From the NCBI GenBank assembly GCA_933207985.1, contig OW240921.1:118316796-118380795 (forward strand): a stretch of DNA of 64,000 bases, written 5' to 3'. The notes under the pieces are model-generated. The model searched no databases. It was not told where the DNA came from and saw only the letters and a program-made list of their open reading frames with translations. Numbering within the stretch: the first letter of the stretch is position 1; every line of letters begins with the position of its first letter. This document shows, piece after piece, positions 1-10,919 of this stretch. Source of the DNA: Pelobates cultripes. Lineage: Eukaryota; Chordata; Amphibia; Anura; Pelobatidae. Made by a program: the position numbers and the translations under genes.

Positions 1-302
1 CTAGTTTTAACCCTGCAGCTGAAAACATAGCCGTTTCAGAGAAACGGCTATGTTTCACTGAGGGTTAATCCAGCCTCTGGTGGCTGTCTCATTGACAGCT
101 GCTAGAGGAGATTCCGCGATTCTCACTGTGAAAATCACAGTGAGAAGACACTGAATGTCCATAGGAAAGCATTGAGTAATGCTTTCCTATGGGCGGTTTA
201 AATGCGCGCGCGCCTCTTGCCGCGCATGTGCATTTGGAGCTGAGAGGCGGAGGGATCCCCAGCACCAAGGGAGTCCGACGCTGGAGAAAGGTAAATGCTG
301 AA
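1..302 (+). mobile_element. T2-type MITE fragment, cut by window start
   Basis: The sequence matches the interior of the complete MITE at 12462-12952: the hairpin around an AACATAGC...GCTATGTTT pair, then CTCACTGTGAAAATCACAGTGAG, then the GGAAAGCATT...AATGCTTTCC hairpin, then a GCGCGC-rich stretch and a TGGAGAAAGGTAA-like stretch. Neither TTAA end is in view: the left end lies outside the window and the right side runs into the CA-rich repeat. It is non-coding. Confidence 0.7.
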
Positions 303-722
303 GACACACACACACACTCTCACGAACAGACGCATACACACTTGCTAACAGACACACACATTTACTGACAGAGACACACTCAGCGACAGACATACATACA
401 CACTCACTTACAAAACATACACTTTCACTGACAAATACACACTCACTAACAGACATCAAACACACTCAGTAACAGACACACACAGTAACACACCCACTAG
501 CAGACACACACCCAATAACAGACACACTCACTGACACACACACTAACACAAACAAACACTAAAACACACACTAACACACACACAAACACACACACACTAA
601 CATACACACAAACACACACACACAAACACACACACACACTAACATACACACACACACACACACTCACACACACACACTAACACACACACACACACACACA
701 CTAACACACACACACTTACACA
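303..722. repeat. CA-rich microsatellite / degenerate ACACTCACTRACAG repeat
   Basis: About 420 bp of CA dinucleotides mixed with CACTAACA and CACTGACAGA units, ending in a short poly-T. Apparent reading frames through it are composed of simple repeat and are not genes. Confidence 0.95.
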
Positions 723-1141
723 TTTTTTTTTTAATTTAACCCCCCCAGCCTCCTTACCTTTTGGAGTGCTGGGGGGATTCCCTGGGGTCCAGTGGTTCTG
801 CTGACCCTGGCGGGCTGGGTGGCCGGTCGGGCAGGAAGGCGGGTGCGCGAGGGAGCACTCAGTGCTTCCTCTTCAGCTCCCTCGCGCGCCGCGTAGGGAT
901 GCCGGAGCCGGAAGATGTCATCTTCCGGCTCCGGTATCATTGCGGTGCGCGAGGGAGCTGAAGAGGAAGCACTGAGTGCTCCCTCGCGCGCCCGCCTTCC
1001 TGCCCGACCGGCCACCCGGTGACAGCAGGGCCAGCCTCGGGGGGCCCTGGGGTGGCCGGCTCCTGGGCCCCCCCAGGGGAAGAGGCTGGCCCTGTGGCTA
1101 CATACCGGGTCGCAGGGGCGACCCTGGTATGTACGCCACTG
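723..1141 (-). mobile_element. hAT-like element end with large palindrome
   Basis: The segment ends at 1141 with GTACGCCACTG, the reverse complement of CAGTGGCGTAC, a hAT-type terminus that also starts at 59462 on the plus strand. Just inside the end lies a hairpin (about 1098-1135) made from ACATACCGGGTCGC and its near complement. Farther in, 817-1017 is a near-perfect palindrome. The other end of the element was not found and probably lies left of the window. No transposase frame is visible, so this looks non-autonomous. Assignment to hAT rests on the terminus only. Confidence 0.55.
817..1017. repeat. ~200-bp near-perfect palindrome
   Basis: The left arm starts GGGTGGCCGGTCGGGCAGG and the right arm ends in its complement, CCTGCCCGACCGGCCACCC. 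The innermost arms 902-917 and 919-934 are perfectly complementary around T918. Both arms carry the GCGCGAGGGAGC and GAAGCACTGAGTGC-type blocks. Confidence 0.9.
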
Positions 1142-1247
1142 CAATCAGGAGGATCAACAAGCCTAAACCAGAGCAAGCCGAGTCAGAGTCAGGAGGGCAG
1201 GATGTAAAATCTACAATGTGGGTACTAGGAATTTTGGGGTGTTGTAA

Positions 1248-1440
1248 TGGTGCCTTTGTCCCCAACAGAAACCAGGTTTAACATTGTAGAATCTGAAACA
1301 GAACAATTGATACTAGAATGAGTGACAGAAGAGTTAAGACGTATGGGTGTGGTTCTGTAACAGTTTACTGCAGAACCTGCAGCGGTAGATTCTAAAGATG
1401 TAGAAGGTGTTTAGCAAAGTGCTACAAATGAAATAAAAAA
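1248..1440 (+). pseudogene. Decayed coding-like stretch, unknown family
   Basis: One frame gives a coherent, polar, protein-like reading (PTETRFNIVESETEQ, then VTEELRRMGVVL, then QFTAEPAAVDSKDVEGV, then QSATNEIKKHN) interrupted by three single stop codons (TGA, TAA, TAG). The same stops are present in copy B near 44152-44345. The composition suggests an old retroelement Gag-like or accessory segment, but I do not recognise the family. The foldback element at 1493 is inserted just downstream. Confidence 0.3.
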
Positions 1441-1879
1441 ACATAACTCTTTCCTGCAACATGCTAACTAAACTAGTTAAGAAAATACAAGTTAGACATG
1501 TGCAATTCGTTTCGGTCCGAATATGAATTAGGTTGAATTTCGGGAAATTCGGACATTCGGGTACTCCTGAATGTCCGAATTGCCGAAGTGCCGTATTGCC
1601 GAATTGCCGAGGTCCCGAAGTTCCGAAATTACCGAATTTCCAGTGTCGAAGCGCCGAAGTTGCCAAAGTACCGAAGTTCCGAAGCACAGTTCCGAAGCAC
1701 AGTAGTACTAATATACTTACCCAGTGGAAGAAGAAGAATGTTACACTGTATACAAGTTTAAATAAAAAGTATACAAACATATCCAGGATTCAGCTGTAAG
1801 CATTTGCAACACTTACAACAATCAAGTAACATACATTCATATAAAATGTAAGTTACTTAGCCTGTCAATGGAATGAAAG

Positions 1880-2045
1880 GAATTAATAAGTAGATAACTC
1901 CCTAATTCCCATGGTATTAGGGAGTTATCTACTAAAAGGCTGAAAGACCTGAATTGGTCTTTCAGCCAAATTTACTAATACTAAGTAAAGATTACTTCGT
2001 ATTAGTAAATTATGCCCCTACTCGCTATACTGCGAGTAGGGGTAT
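1880..2045. repeat. Four consecutive hairpins
   Basis: Four perfect or near-perfect hairpins follow one another: GTAGATAACTCCCTAAT with its complement, GGCTGAAAGACC with GGTCTTTCAGCC, AATTTACTAATAC with GTATTAGTAAATT, and CCCCTACTCGC with GCGAGTAGGGG. In copy B the set recurs inverted at the other end of the element (46535-46670). Confidence 0.85.
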
Positions 2046-2049
2046 GTGT

Positions 2050-2540
2050 ATTAAACAGTGAGCTTCTAACTCGAAGGGGGGACCTATTGGCCCCCACCCC
2101 TGAACGGCGGGTGGGGGCCCTAAAGTAAAATAAGGGGGGGGGACCTATTGTCCTCCCCCCATACCCCCACCCATGAGCGTTGGTTGGGGCCCTAAAGTAA
2201 AATAATGGGGGGGGGGGGGACCTATTGTCCTCACTCCAGCCCCTAACCCTGAGCAGCGGGTGGGGGCCCTAAATCAGAATAGGGGAGGACCTACTGTCCT
2301 CCCTCCCCGGCCCCCACCCCTGAGAGGCGGGAGGGGGCCCTAAAGAGGAATAAGGTGGGGGGACCTAATGTCCTCCCCCCTGACCCCCACCCCTGTGCGG
2401 TGGGTGGGGGCCCTAAATTAAAATGAGGGGGGGACCTGATGTCCTCCCCCCTGGCCCCCACCCCTGAGCGGTGGGTGGGGACCCTAAATTAGAATGAGGG
2501 GGGGACCTAATGTCCTCCCCCCTGGCCCCCACCCTTATAA
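2050..2540 (+). repeat. GC-rich ~70-bp tandem array, left arm
   Basis: About seven units, each with GGGGACCTATTGTCCTCC, then GGCCCCCACCCCTGAGCGG, then GTGGGGGCCCTAAA, then an AT-rich linker. The same unit in inverted orientation forms the array at 3130-3550. Each unit is itself partly palindromic. Confidence 0.85.
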
Positions 2541-3129
2541 AGCCTTTCCCCGCCCTGCAGTTAGGCTCAGAGCACTCTGATTGGTGGGTTTAAACCATCC
2601 AATCAGAGTGCTCTGACAGGTAAGTCTGTACATTAACCTGTCACAGCACTCTGATTGGTTGGCTTGAAAGCCACCAGAGTGCTCTGTGTCATTTTACACA
2701 CCGTGGGAAAGTTCTTTGGAATTTTCCCACGCTGTGTAATTTGACTCATAACTCTCTGATTGGTGGATTAAGTAACCAGAGTGTTATGAGTCAAATTACA
2801 CAGCCTTCCCCCGCCCTACAGAGCTCAGTCTGCGCGGAGCCCTCCACAGTTGAAGATGGATAAATAAAAATTTGCGCTCTTTTTTTTTTTTAAAGTGTGT
2901 CGGTTATTATGGCTTTTTATTTGGCCTTTTTGGGGGCTGGCTGAAAAAATAAGATTTTAGAAGAAAGAAAACATCAAATGGTAAGTTTTTTTTTTTTTTA
3001 CAGGTACTTAGTTAAATGGTCCCCCCTCATTATTGTTAGGGCGAGGGGGGTAGGTAGGGGTTATTTTTTAGGGGGGAGGGGATGACTAGGGGTTTGGGGT
3101 TCCCTAGTCACCTGGGGAGGGGGGTTAAT

Positions 3130-3550
3130 TTTTTATTTAGGGCCCTTCGCCGCTCAGAGGTGGAGCCAGGGGGGAGGACATTAGGTCCCCCCTAATTAGT
3201 ATTTAGGGCCCCCACCCACTGCTCAGGGGTGGGGGCCAGGACATTAGGCCCCCCCCTCATTTTAATTTAGGGCACCCACCCACCGCTCAGGGGAGGGGGG
3301 CCGGGGGAAGGACATTAGGTCCCCCCCTAATTAGTATTTAGGGCTCCCACCCACCGCTGAGGGATGGGGGTCAGGGGGGAGGACAATAGGTCCCCCCCTA
3401 ATTAGTATTTAGGGCCCCCACCCACCACTGAGGGGTGGCGGTCAGGGGGGAGGACAATAGGTCCCCCTTATTCTAATTTAGGGCCCCCACCCACCGCTCA
3501 GGGGTGGGGGACTGGGGGGAGGACAATAGGTCCCTCCATTATTTTACTTT
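3130..3550 (-). repeat. GC-rich ~70-bp tandem array, right (inverted) arm
   Basis: About six units reading TTAGGGCCCCCACCCACCGC, then TCAGGGGTGGGGG, then GGAGGACATTAGGTCCCC. This is the reverse complement of the 2050-2540 unit, so the two arrays could fold back on each other. Confidence 0.85.
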
Positions 3551-3782
3551 AGGGGCTCCACCCACCGTGGGAAGTTCAGAAAATCTGAAGTGCCGAAGCA
3601 CCGAAGTGCCAAAGTTACCGAAGTTCCGAAGTGGCGAAGTGCCGAAGTTGCCGAAGTTCCGAAGTATCTAAGTGCCGAAGTTCCGAAGTGCCGAAGTGGC
3701 AAATTGCTGAATTGACGAAGTCCCGAATTTCGGAATGCCGAACCGAGCCGAAAATGTTTCCATGCACATGCCTAGTACAAGT

Positions 3783-4988
3783 GCAGTTAGATTGGATAGT
3801 TTTCAGGTGAGCTTTCATGTGAGACATTGAATGTTTAGCCAAGATGTTTCTTAAAGGAACAGATACTATATCAATCAGTTATCTGAAGCAAAGTAGGGGG
3901 TCTACCTAAAAAACAAACAAACATTTAATGGTAGAAAATAGCAAATGCCAATTCTTACACATTCTTGTAGTTTTTATGCATTTGACAGACAAACGTAAAT
4001 AATAAAGGCTTAGGTGTTTTGCAAGTGGCCATCCGGGATGGAGGGACACATTTTACGCATACTTGAAGCAAATGTCTTGTATTTTACATATTTGGCTATA
4101 GCAGGCTTTAAGTTTAGTACATATATATTGTAAGTCAGAATCATTTTTATCAAAGAAAAAGGTCATTGTGTGTATAGGAGATTTATTTGCGGGTTCAATA
4201 TTTAATGGCCAGTTCATTCTTTCAGTTCAAGAAGGGGTGCTGACCAGTGCAGCAACCTCTATAGGGTGGAACCCAGAATGCAAAGAAACCAATATACACA
4301 CAAATCAAGGCAAAAAAATAAGTGTATTTATATTTAAGGCAGGCAGTTAAATAAAATGCAAACACAGATAACTGAATGTAGCAGAAGGGCCTCTGGATAC
4401 AGGACAGGAGGACCAGACCAACAACATAACATTAATGAACTGGCAAATAAGAAAGGGTGAGGCTCAACTAATTAGGGAGAAGTTAATCACAAAGTAAGGA
4501 CAGCTAGAAACATTGCGAGATCGCAGTCTGAGTGCAACAGCCTGGAATAGCACCACAGACCGTTAGTGGCACTGTGAGGTACCGCACCAGACTGAGAATA
4601 AACCAAATTGTGACACTGTGGGAAAAGGTAATTAAAAATTAAATAAGGTAGGCACACTCAATATGAAATATATGCAAGCTCCCAAGTGGAGCTCTATGAA
4701 AATATGTGGGAAAAGTAAAGACAAATGCCATGGCAACAAATATCAACACCATCACCACAATGATAACTTATAATGCTGATAGAATATCTGCAACCAATTC
4801 TAGCCAAATACTGGAATCGCTGGATTCTATAACCAATGCTTGCCAAATACCCGAGTATTCTACAAACACAACCTCCAGCAATGTATCTAAGGAATTTAAA
4901 CTGCTTCATGCCTTTAAAGACTTTGGATTACAATTACGATCAGGATCCATCCAAGAATATCTTACTCTGGAACTTGATGTTGTTTTTT
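3783..4988. other. Duplicated non-coding sequence, nothing recognised
   Basis: AT-rich sequence between the foldback element and the DIRS element, conserved in copy B (46884-48071) with small indels. A short T2-like piece (TTAAAGGAACAG) occurs near 3852. No credible reading frame or RNA was seen. Confidence 0.5.
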
Positions 4989-5689
4989 ATTTTATTAAAG
5001 ACACAGAGGCTTCTATTATGTGTAACTCTTTATTTCCCTCAGCAGCAAAGAGTGAGAGAAAAAAAAAAAATCAAATAGATAAAAAAACTACATAGCAACA
5101 CATGCAACCAATCACAGTGTAGAGATAGTGTCCATATAAGGCAAGTGTATCCCAAGACCCCCCCTCTTTCTTTGCTGCTCCCTCAGACCAGTTAAGTCTT
5201 TTGCAGTGCTCTGTGTATGTTCAATGTTTTTGTTTCTTTGGTTTTAGCTATGTTTTTTTACTTATATTATTATCATTTGTGCTGTTTGTAAACTATTTAT
5301 TTATGTTATTATTTTTGTGCTGTTTATGTACAATTTATGTAAACTATTATTGTTGTGCCCTCACTGTTCCTTCCCGGCCAGGCTGAGTCTCCCCCTTTTT
5401 CATGTGAAGCCAATCGGGCCCATTTTTCCCGCACCGAGAATTCCGTGAGGTCAGGGTGTCTGCCTTTTTTTTTTTTCAATTTCATCTGGAGGTAGACCCT
5501 GGAACGCCCTTTTTCCTGGAGGTGCCACGTCAGGCGGACATTCTTATGGTGAGTACCCATTTTTTAGTGTGGGGGGGGGGGCTAGTGGGTTCGGGTCTAC
5601 GTCAGATGGGCAGAATTTGTTTCCGATGCTTTGGTCCTCCTACGGTCCAATGTTATCACTTTCATTTATTATCCCTACCCATTAAATCC

Positions 5690-7129
5690 TCTCCTCCATG
5701 AGAACTGTGCTTGTCGGTGGGACTGGACATGTTGATCTCCTTGGAGATTTGAGAGCTGGTCACAATAGGAGCAATCTGAGAACTGACTTTTTCCCATCTG
5801 GGTTTCACGGGCAATCTTTTTTCGTTCTGAAGAAAGACGGAGGGGTCCGTCCGGTGGTATATCTTCGCCCTCTCAATGCCTTCCTGCAGTATTGGCATTT
5901 CAAAATGTAGGGCATTCATTGTCTGGGTGACCTTCTCCATCCTTCGGAATGGTTGGTCAAGCCGGATTACGTGACTAGTATGTCATGATTCCCACCGCTA
6001 TGGAGTGCAGTGACCTCCAACGTTTTTACCTGGTGAGGAAGGCGATGGAAGTTTACATGTCTACTGTTCGGTCTCTCTTCTGCTCATTGGTGTTTCACCA
6101 AGGTCATGAAGCTGGTGGTGTCGTCCTCCGCACAAGGGGTTCTCAGATAATTATTATCTAGATGACATCCTGCTCAGGTTCCAGTCGCAGACACAACTTC
6201 ACGTATGCTTGATATGGACGACCAGTTTACTTGAAGTCCGTGGTGTCTTCTGCGCAGTCCGTGGAATTTTTGGGCTTCTCAGTGGATTCCATCCATCAGT
6301 TCCGATATCTCCCAGAATCTGAAATGAGGACCATATCAAAAAGGATCAAGTGAACTCTCCGAGGGTTTTCGGCCAGCTCGAAGTTTCATTGCAAGCGATT
6401 TTGCCCTGGCCTCTACACTGTTGTACCTTACAACGTCTGTAGGGCTCTTAGCTCAGGTCCGTGCACTCTTACATGGTGAGGTTGATGTTGGACGAGGAAT
6501 AGAGGGACCAATTGGTATGGTGACTCGCTCACGTAATGATGTGGTACGGCAGAGCCATCTTTGGGTCCATTCAGGATGTGGATCTGTTTCTGTCCAGACT
6601 ACACGCCCAGTTCATCAGATTCCTTGGGTGGTGGGCCGGACCCAGCCGCGTTCGTAACATACACCCTCCTTCAGGTATGGTTGGGCGCACAATACTTTGC
6701 CTTCTCTCTGTTCACATGATTTCTCAAACACTGTCGAAGTTGCTAAGGCAGGGTGATGGTCACCCTCTATGGATGTCAGTTGATGGAGGTATTAATGGAT
6801 TTCTACGCCTGATTCCGATTTCCCTGACCCTGGATCCGAATGGGAATTTGCATGGCTTGGAGGAGCAAGACCTCCTACCTCTGGTGGTGTGTCTTCTTTT
6901 CAGGGACCTTGGAAGCTCCCAGTCATTACACAGACATCTCTTCAACTCATTGCCAACACATGGGCCCAGGACATCGGTCTGCCTATCAATCGATCCCGTA
7001 TTTGTCTTTGCATGTGATTCAGGAGTTTTTCTTACTGGAGTCTTCGAGTCAGGGAAGGCTTACCGCATTATTAACCTATTTTGGTCAACCATATCCGAGG
7101 AATTTAAGGCATTGATGGATCACCTATAG
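5690..7129 (+). pseudogene. DIRS reverse transcriptase / RNase H remnant
   Basis: Recognisable RT pieces follow one another in shifting frames. The piece at 5698-5910 has FFVLKKDGGVRPVVYLRPLN, which matches the KKDG...RPV..LRPLN block of DIRS RT, and ends in HFKM. Near 6065-6115 a second frame reads LFGLSSAHWCFTKVMK, the FGLSSAPWCFTK block that precedes the catalytic YLDD region; the YLDD block itself is disrupted by stops around 6150. The RNase H-like section continues through 6421-6657 and 6536-7129. In this family the RT copies the RNA template through a circular intermediate. No functional protein could be made from this copy. Copy B (48773-50215) has the same lesions apart from a few substitutions. 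Confidence 0.75.
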
Positions 7130-7239
7130 ATCGCCGCCCTTTTGGGGGTGACTCACTAAGCCACCTAGGCTAGATTCTACACCTTTTGGGGTGTCGATGT
7201 GGCTCTACAGTTTTGTCATCCTGGTATCTGGATCAAGCA

Positions 7240-7806
7240 TTGTTGCTTAACAACTGTCTGCTAAGCAGTTGAGGTTGTTCTGCCTGGTTTTCTTGTATGC
7301 GTTTTGGATTTCTGAATGCTGGATTGACATGCTACGGCGTTTACCCCAGAAGGACGTTTCGGCCACTAAGACAATGTTTTTATCGTAGATTTCCAGAGGT
7401 CCTGGCTTTGTGCCTGGTGAAATGTTTGAAATCGTATATGGATTCCACAACCTGTCTTTGTTCTCCTGAACTGCACCCGTTGTTTGTTTCTTTCCAAGCT
7501 CCTCATCTACCAGTGTCGACTCCTACGTTGGTGCATTGGATTTGTTGACTGTTGTCCTTAGCGTGCATCGATACATCAACTTTTACGTCCCAGTCGGTGC
7601 ATGGAGCCATGGCACCTAAGGCTTCTGCTGTTGGCTGTCATCTGGATGATATTCTACAGGCTGCAGATTGGTCGCAGGAATCTTTCCGTGATTTCTACTT
7701 CCGACCGATTACCCATTTTACATCTCAGATGGTAACTCAGCTTAACTTAAACTTGCATAATAGGAGCCTCCATGTCTTTAATAAAATTCCCAGATTTTAC
7801 TATTAA
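7240..7806 (+). pseudogene. DIRS tyrosine recombinase remnant
   Basis: Three adjoining pieces match the DIRS recombinase. 7297-7548 contains ALCLVKCLKSYMDSTT, then LFVSFQAPHLPVSTPTL, equal to the conserved CLVKCLK-Y...T and PH.PVS..TL blocks. 7552-7806 continues with IDTSTFTSQSVHGAMAPKA, then LDDILQAADWSQESFRDFY. The ADWS.ES...FY block carries the expected catalytic tyrosine of the C-terminal domain. The position usually occupied by arginine (SVRGA in the family) is histidine here, and a stop separates the two pieces. The role would have been strand exchange of a circular cDNA into the genome; the gene is broken. Confidence 0.7.
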
Positions 7807-8412
7807 GATGACGTAAAGTCATAATTTAATTAAAAACACGTAGGCGAGTATTATTCCCACCCACCCTCCCTTTTTCAAGGGTCATTGAGTGCGGCATCAT
7901 CTTGGTCGTTACAGTAAATGTTCTGTTTTTTTGGTGAGTACTATTCGTGAGCTTATGGTTTGGTCATGGTTGTTTGTGGTTTAGTTATGATACATATTCC
8001 TGATGATCTGTTTACATATTTAACAGTACTATATTTAAAATCTTGAAATTCAAGTTTGGTTTTGGATATTACCATATTTTTTCTCTTCCCCTTTTAGCTT
8101 GAAGTTACCGGTTATGTCTGTGTCCCTGTTGGACACAGTGTTTGAAAAATTTCTCGTTACTACATGGTCTTCGGTTATCGCAAGAAAGAGGGAGATCTTG
8201 GGATACACTTGCCTTATATGGACACTGTCTCTACACTGTGATTGGTTGCATGTGTTGATATGCAGTTTTTTTTTCTATTTGATATATATTTTTCTTGTAA
8301 TCTTTGCTGCTGAGGGAAATAAAGAAAGAGTTATGCATAAAAGGAGCCTCCGTGTCTTTAATAAAATCATGACTTTATGTCATGTTAATAGTAAAATCTG
8401 GGAATTCTTTCC

Positions 8413-10281
8413 CAGACAAAAGTTTTGCTTATTTTTTTTTTTTTTTTATTCTTTATTTTTGTTGTGCATAAGATTGACATACATGCATGTGTTGCCACAG
8501 CATAGCACATAATAAGACATAAACGATTTAAATTGTAAAGCATTGTGGCACATGAGGAAACTGCACAGGTATTTTATATTAAACATGTTTAGGTTGCTTT
8601 GCCAGTGGTTGCTTGAACAAAAGAGTTAGAGATACATATTATATACACACGGACTGAGTTATAACAAGCTAGAGTAAGATAAAATATGAGTGAGGATCAA
8701 GATATGGAACTATAAGCTTAGGGTAACCGCTAGGTAGTAGAGACTCATTTTTAAGGACAGCACTTTTCTTGATCATTAACTTTAAACATGCAAGTAGTTA
8801 CAGGAGAGATGGTGGGTCCTAAAGGATTCTGAACATGATGGTAAGGAGCTTATATATGCTGTTTTAGACCTCGGACTGGGTTAAGGAAATTTGCACAGGC
8901 ATATTGTACATAGTTAACTAATTGGCATGAATTGGCATTGTTAATGAGTCCAAGAATAGTTAGTCAGCCAATGCTCTGGTTCGGTGGAGTCAGGGAGTCT
9001 GGCAGTGTTGCAAGATCTGGATGTGTCCACCGCCCCATGCATGGGTGAAGGTTTGCATCGGAGTGTGTGTAAGACCACTGGAGTCCAGCAAATGGCCATA
9101 TTGGGGCTTATGTCAGTTGCCTCAGCCCACCCCGCAGGGCGGGATAGCGCCATGGTGTTGGGAGTTCAGCCCACCGGATTGTGGGGGGGACCCCTTCTGC
9201 CCCTTACTTGCTTGAGGGTCCTCTGTGCTCTTCCACTGTGTCTCACTCTGGTGAAGGAGCCTTAAAGGGGACTCACACTTTTTTACCATGGATCCTATTA
9301 TGAGGATCGTGGCCCCAGTGTTCCCCCGATCTTCGGTTGTCCCCCCGGGTGCATGGTCGGCAGAGGAGAGAAATCTCCAGGTGAATTCCCAGCCCAGAAG
9401 AAGGTCGGGCGGCAATGGCGACAGCATCCTCCACCTGTGGGGCTGGCTGGGGTGGAGTAGAGTGGCTGTGTGTCTGAAGGGTTTCGGGTTGGGGCTGCAG
9501 GACAGGCATTGTAGGCGGCAGTTTCTGCCTTGCTCGAGTTGCGATCCGATGCCAAAATGCTGCACATATTTTAGTTTTGCTCATTTTTAACCAACCATCT
9601 TTTAAATGGACAGATAACGCTAAGGATGTTTTACTGTTACAACAATGACCAAAGACATTGGGAGCATAAAAACTAAAAGACAGTTGGGAGAACCATGGAT
9701 TATTAATTTAAAGAAGAAATGCTTGATGATGCCCACAGTTTAATGGAAAGGGTGTTATGGCATATGCAAATATTACAAGTTTTAAGAATGAAAAGTTGTA
9801 TTTCTTAAACTGTATACTTTGTCTTTAAGAGATTCTGCAAACTGACAGTTTGTTAGAAATGAAAATGTTTTTTTTCCATATAATGTTTCTTTAGTAAATT
9901 ACGGTTTACCCCTATTTAGTGAATATAGTGTTTAGACTTTAGGATGCCATCTCCTAAATTAGTGGAATTCCTGAAATCGGGGAATTTTCCACGTCATGTC
10001 TAACCATAGAGAAGATGTTCCCATGTGAAAAGACGAAGTTACGGCCTCATATCTTTGCCAAGTTAAGGTAGGTCCAAACATGACCGAACTGAAAATCTAA
10101 GGTATAAATGTGCACTTATTAATATTAGGATACAGAGGAGATATTGTGGAGACAGACGCTGCTCCACTTTATCATGACTGAGAGGCTGACATGTTCAGGA
10201 GGGTATGTTATTCTATTTTTCTGATATTGCAAGCAAATACTTTAATCTTATAAACTCTGCTATAAATTATTATAATGGATT
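8413..10281. repeat. Duplicated non-coding sequence, dispersed repeat of unknown family
   Basis: Starts with a poly-T tract (about 8428-8447) and TTTATTCTTTATTTTTGTTG, reminiscent of the 3' tail of an antisense non-LTR element. Short frames at 8984-9590 have no recognisable domain. 9755-10281 recurs, more diverged, at 36655-36930 plus 37531-37610, so that part is itself a dispersed repeat. It is near identical in copy B (51499-53367). Confidence 0.5.
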
Positions 10282-10379
10282 ATTAATATTCTATATGTCT
10301 ATATTTTTTTATTTAATAAAATATCTAAAAAGACAAAACTTTATTGCTTCCAAGACAATCCCTATTTTATATTTTAACT

Positions 10380-10584
10380 TTACTGAGATGGTAGTGGACG
10401 CATGGAATAGCCTTGCAGCTGAAGTGGTAGAGGTTAACATAGTGAAGGAATTTAAGCATACGTGGGATAGGCATACGGCTATCCTAACTATAAGATAAGG
10501 CCAGGGACTAATGAAAGTATTTAGAAAACTGGGCAGACTAGATGGGCCGAATAGTTCTTATCTGCCATCACATTCTATGTTTCA
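10380..10584 (+). mobile_element. LINE 3' fragment (C-terminal ORF2 tail plus 3'UTR)
   Basis: The translation reads MVVDAWNSLAAEVVEVNIVK, then EFKHTWDRH, which matches the VWNSLPAEVV...FK..LD motif at the C-terminus of CR1/RTE-type LINE proteins. It is followed by a non-coding tail with ACTAGATGGGCCGAATAG and CATTCTATGTTTC, a tail type very common in frogs. It interrupts the dispersed repeat at 9755-10281. Copy B has it at 53466-53670. Confidence 0.6.
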
Positions 10585-10870
10585 GTCCTGATGACAGGTC
10601 TCAATCCCCGTGATAAGTGATATGCCTAGTTCTAAAAATCACATGATTTATTACCCCAAGTCCAGTTGCAGCGATCGACATAGGTGGCTGCACATGGGCC
10701 CATTTAACATCTCTGAGAAAATTCTGTTTTATAAAGGCACTTACTTGCAGATTGAAATAGATTTTGTTGTCATGTTAAGTGTGGCAGGGTCCCTTTAATA
10801 ATTCTGGGACATTCACAAACAACTGAATTGCTTCATTGTCCAGGATAAAAAAAAAATACAAAAATAAAAA

Positions 10871-10872
<2 letters not shown>

Positions 10873-10917
<45 letters not shown>
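10873..10917. repeat. (AT)n microsatellite, copy A
   Basis: About 45 bp of AT. The same locus in copy B (53959-53989) is about 31 bp, a length difference typical of alleles or recent duplicates. Confidence 0.95.

Positions 10918-10919
<2 letters not shown>

Larger units (their letters stand above)
1493..3774. mobile_element. Foldback hAT-like non-autonomous element (copy A)
   Basis: The left end TAGACATGTGCA and the right end TGCACATGCCTA are inverted repeats, flanked by an 8-bp near-duplication (ATACAAGT left, GTACAAGT right). An 8-bp target duplication fits the hAT superfamily. Inside each end lie direct CCGAAGT-type short repeats (1540-1690 and 3585-3740). Next come serial hairpins (1882-2045), a GC-rich array of about seven ~70-bp units (2050-2540), a central AT-rich part with further hairpins (2575-2810), and about six units of the same array inverted (3130-3550). 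No transposase frame is present. Compared with copy B it lacks the right-hand hairpin block. Confidence 0.7.
4989..8412 (+). mobile_element. DIRS-type tyrosine-recombinase retrotransposon, decayed (copy A)
   Basis: The ends are inverted: 4989-5156 is the reverse complement of about 8197-8367, both containing the block TTTATTTCCCTCAGCAGCAA. An internal complementary region is visible: 7783-7823 is the reverse complement of 8366-8408, just outside the right inverted repeat, and GGAGCCTCCRTGTCTTTAAT occurs both at about 7762 and at 8342. This end arrangement is characteristic of DIRS elements, which integrate with a tyrosine recombinase rather than a DDE integrase. Between the ends lie remnants of RT, RNase H and recombinase in that order, with many frame breaks. 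Copy B carries the same breaks, so the element was dead before the two copies separated. Confidence 0.85.

Noticed and set aside
187..465. 92-residue minus-strand frame rich in CVSV repeats
   Set aside because: It is a translation of the CA-rich microsatellite.
4706..5095. 129-residue frame ending in the DIRS left inverted repeat
   Set aside because: It overlaps the DIRS terminus and runs into a poly-A-rich stretch. Identity in copy B reflects the duplication, not selection.
8984..9590. Several overlapping 90-147-residue frames on both strands, repeated in copy B
   Set aside because: Conserved only because the whole segment is duplicated; no domain, and both strands are open by GC-rich chance.
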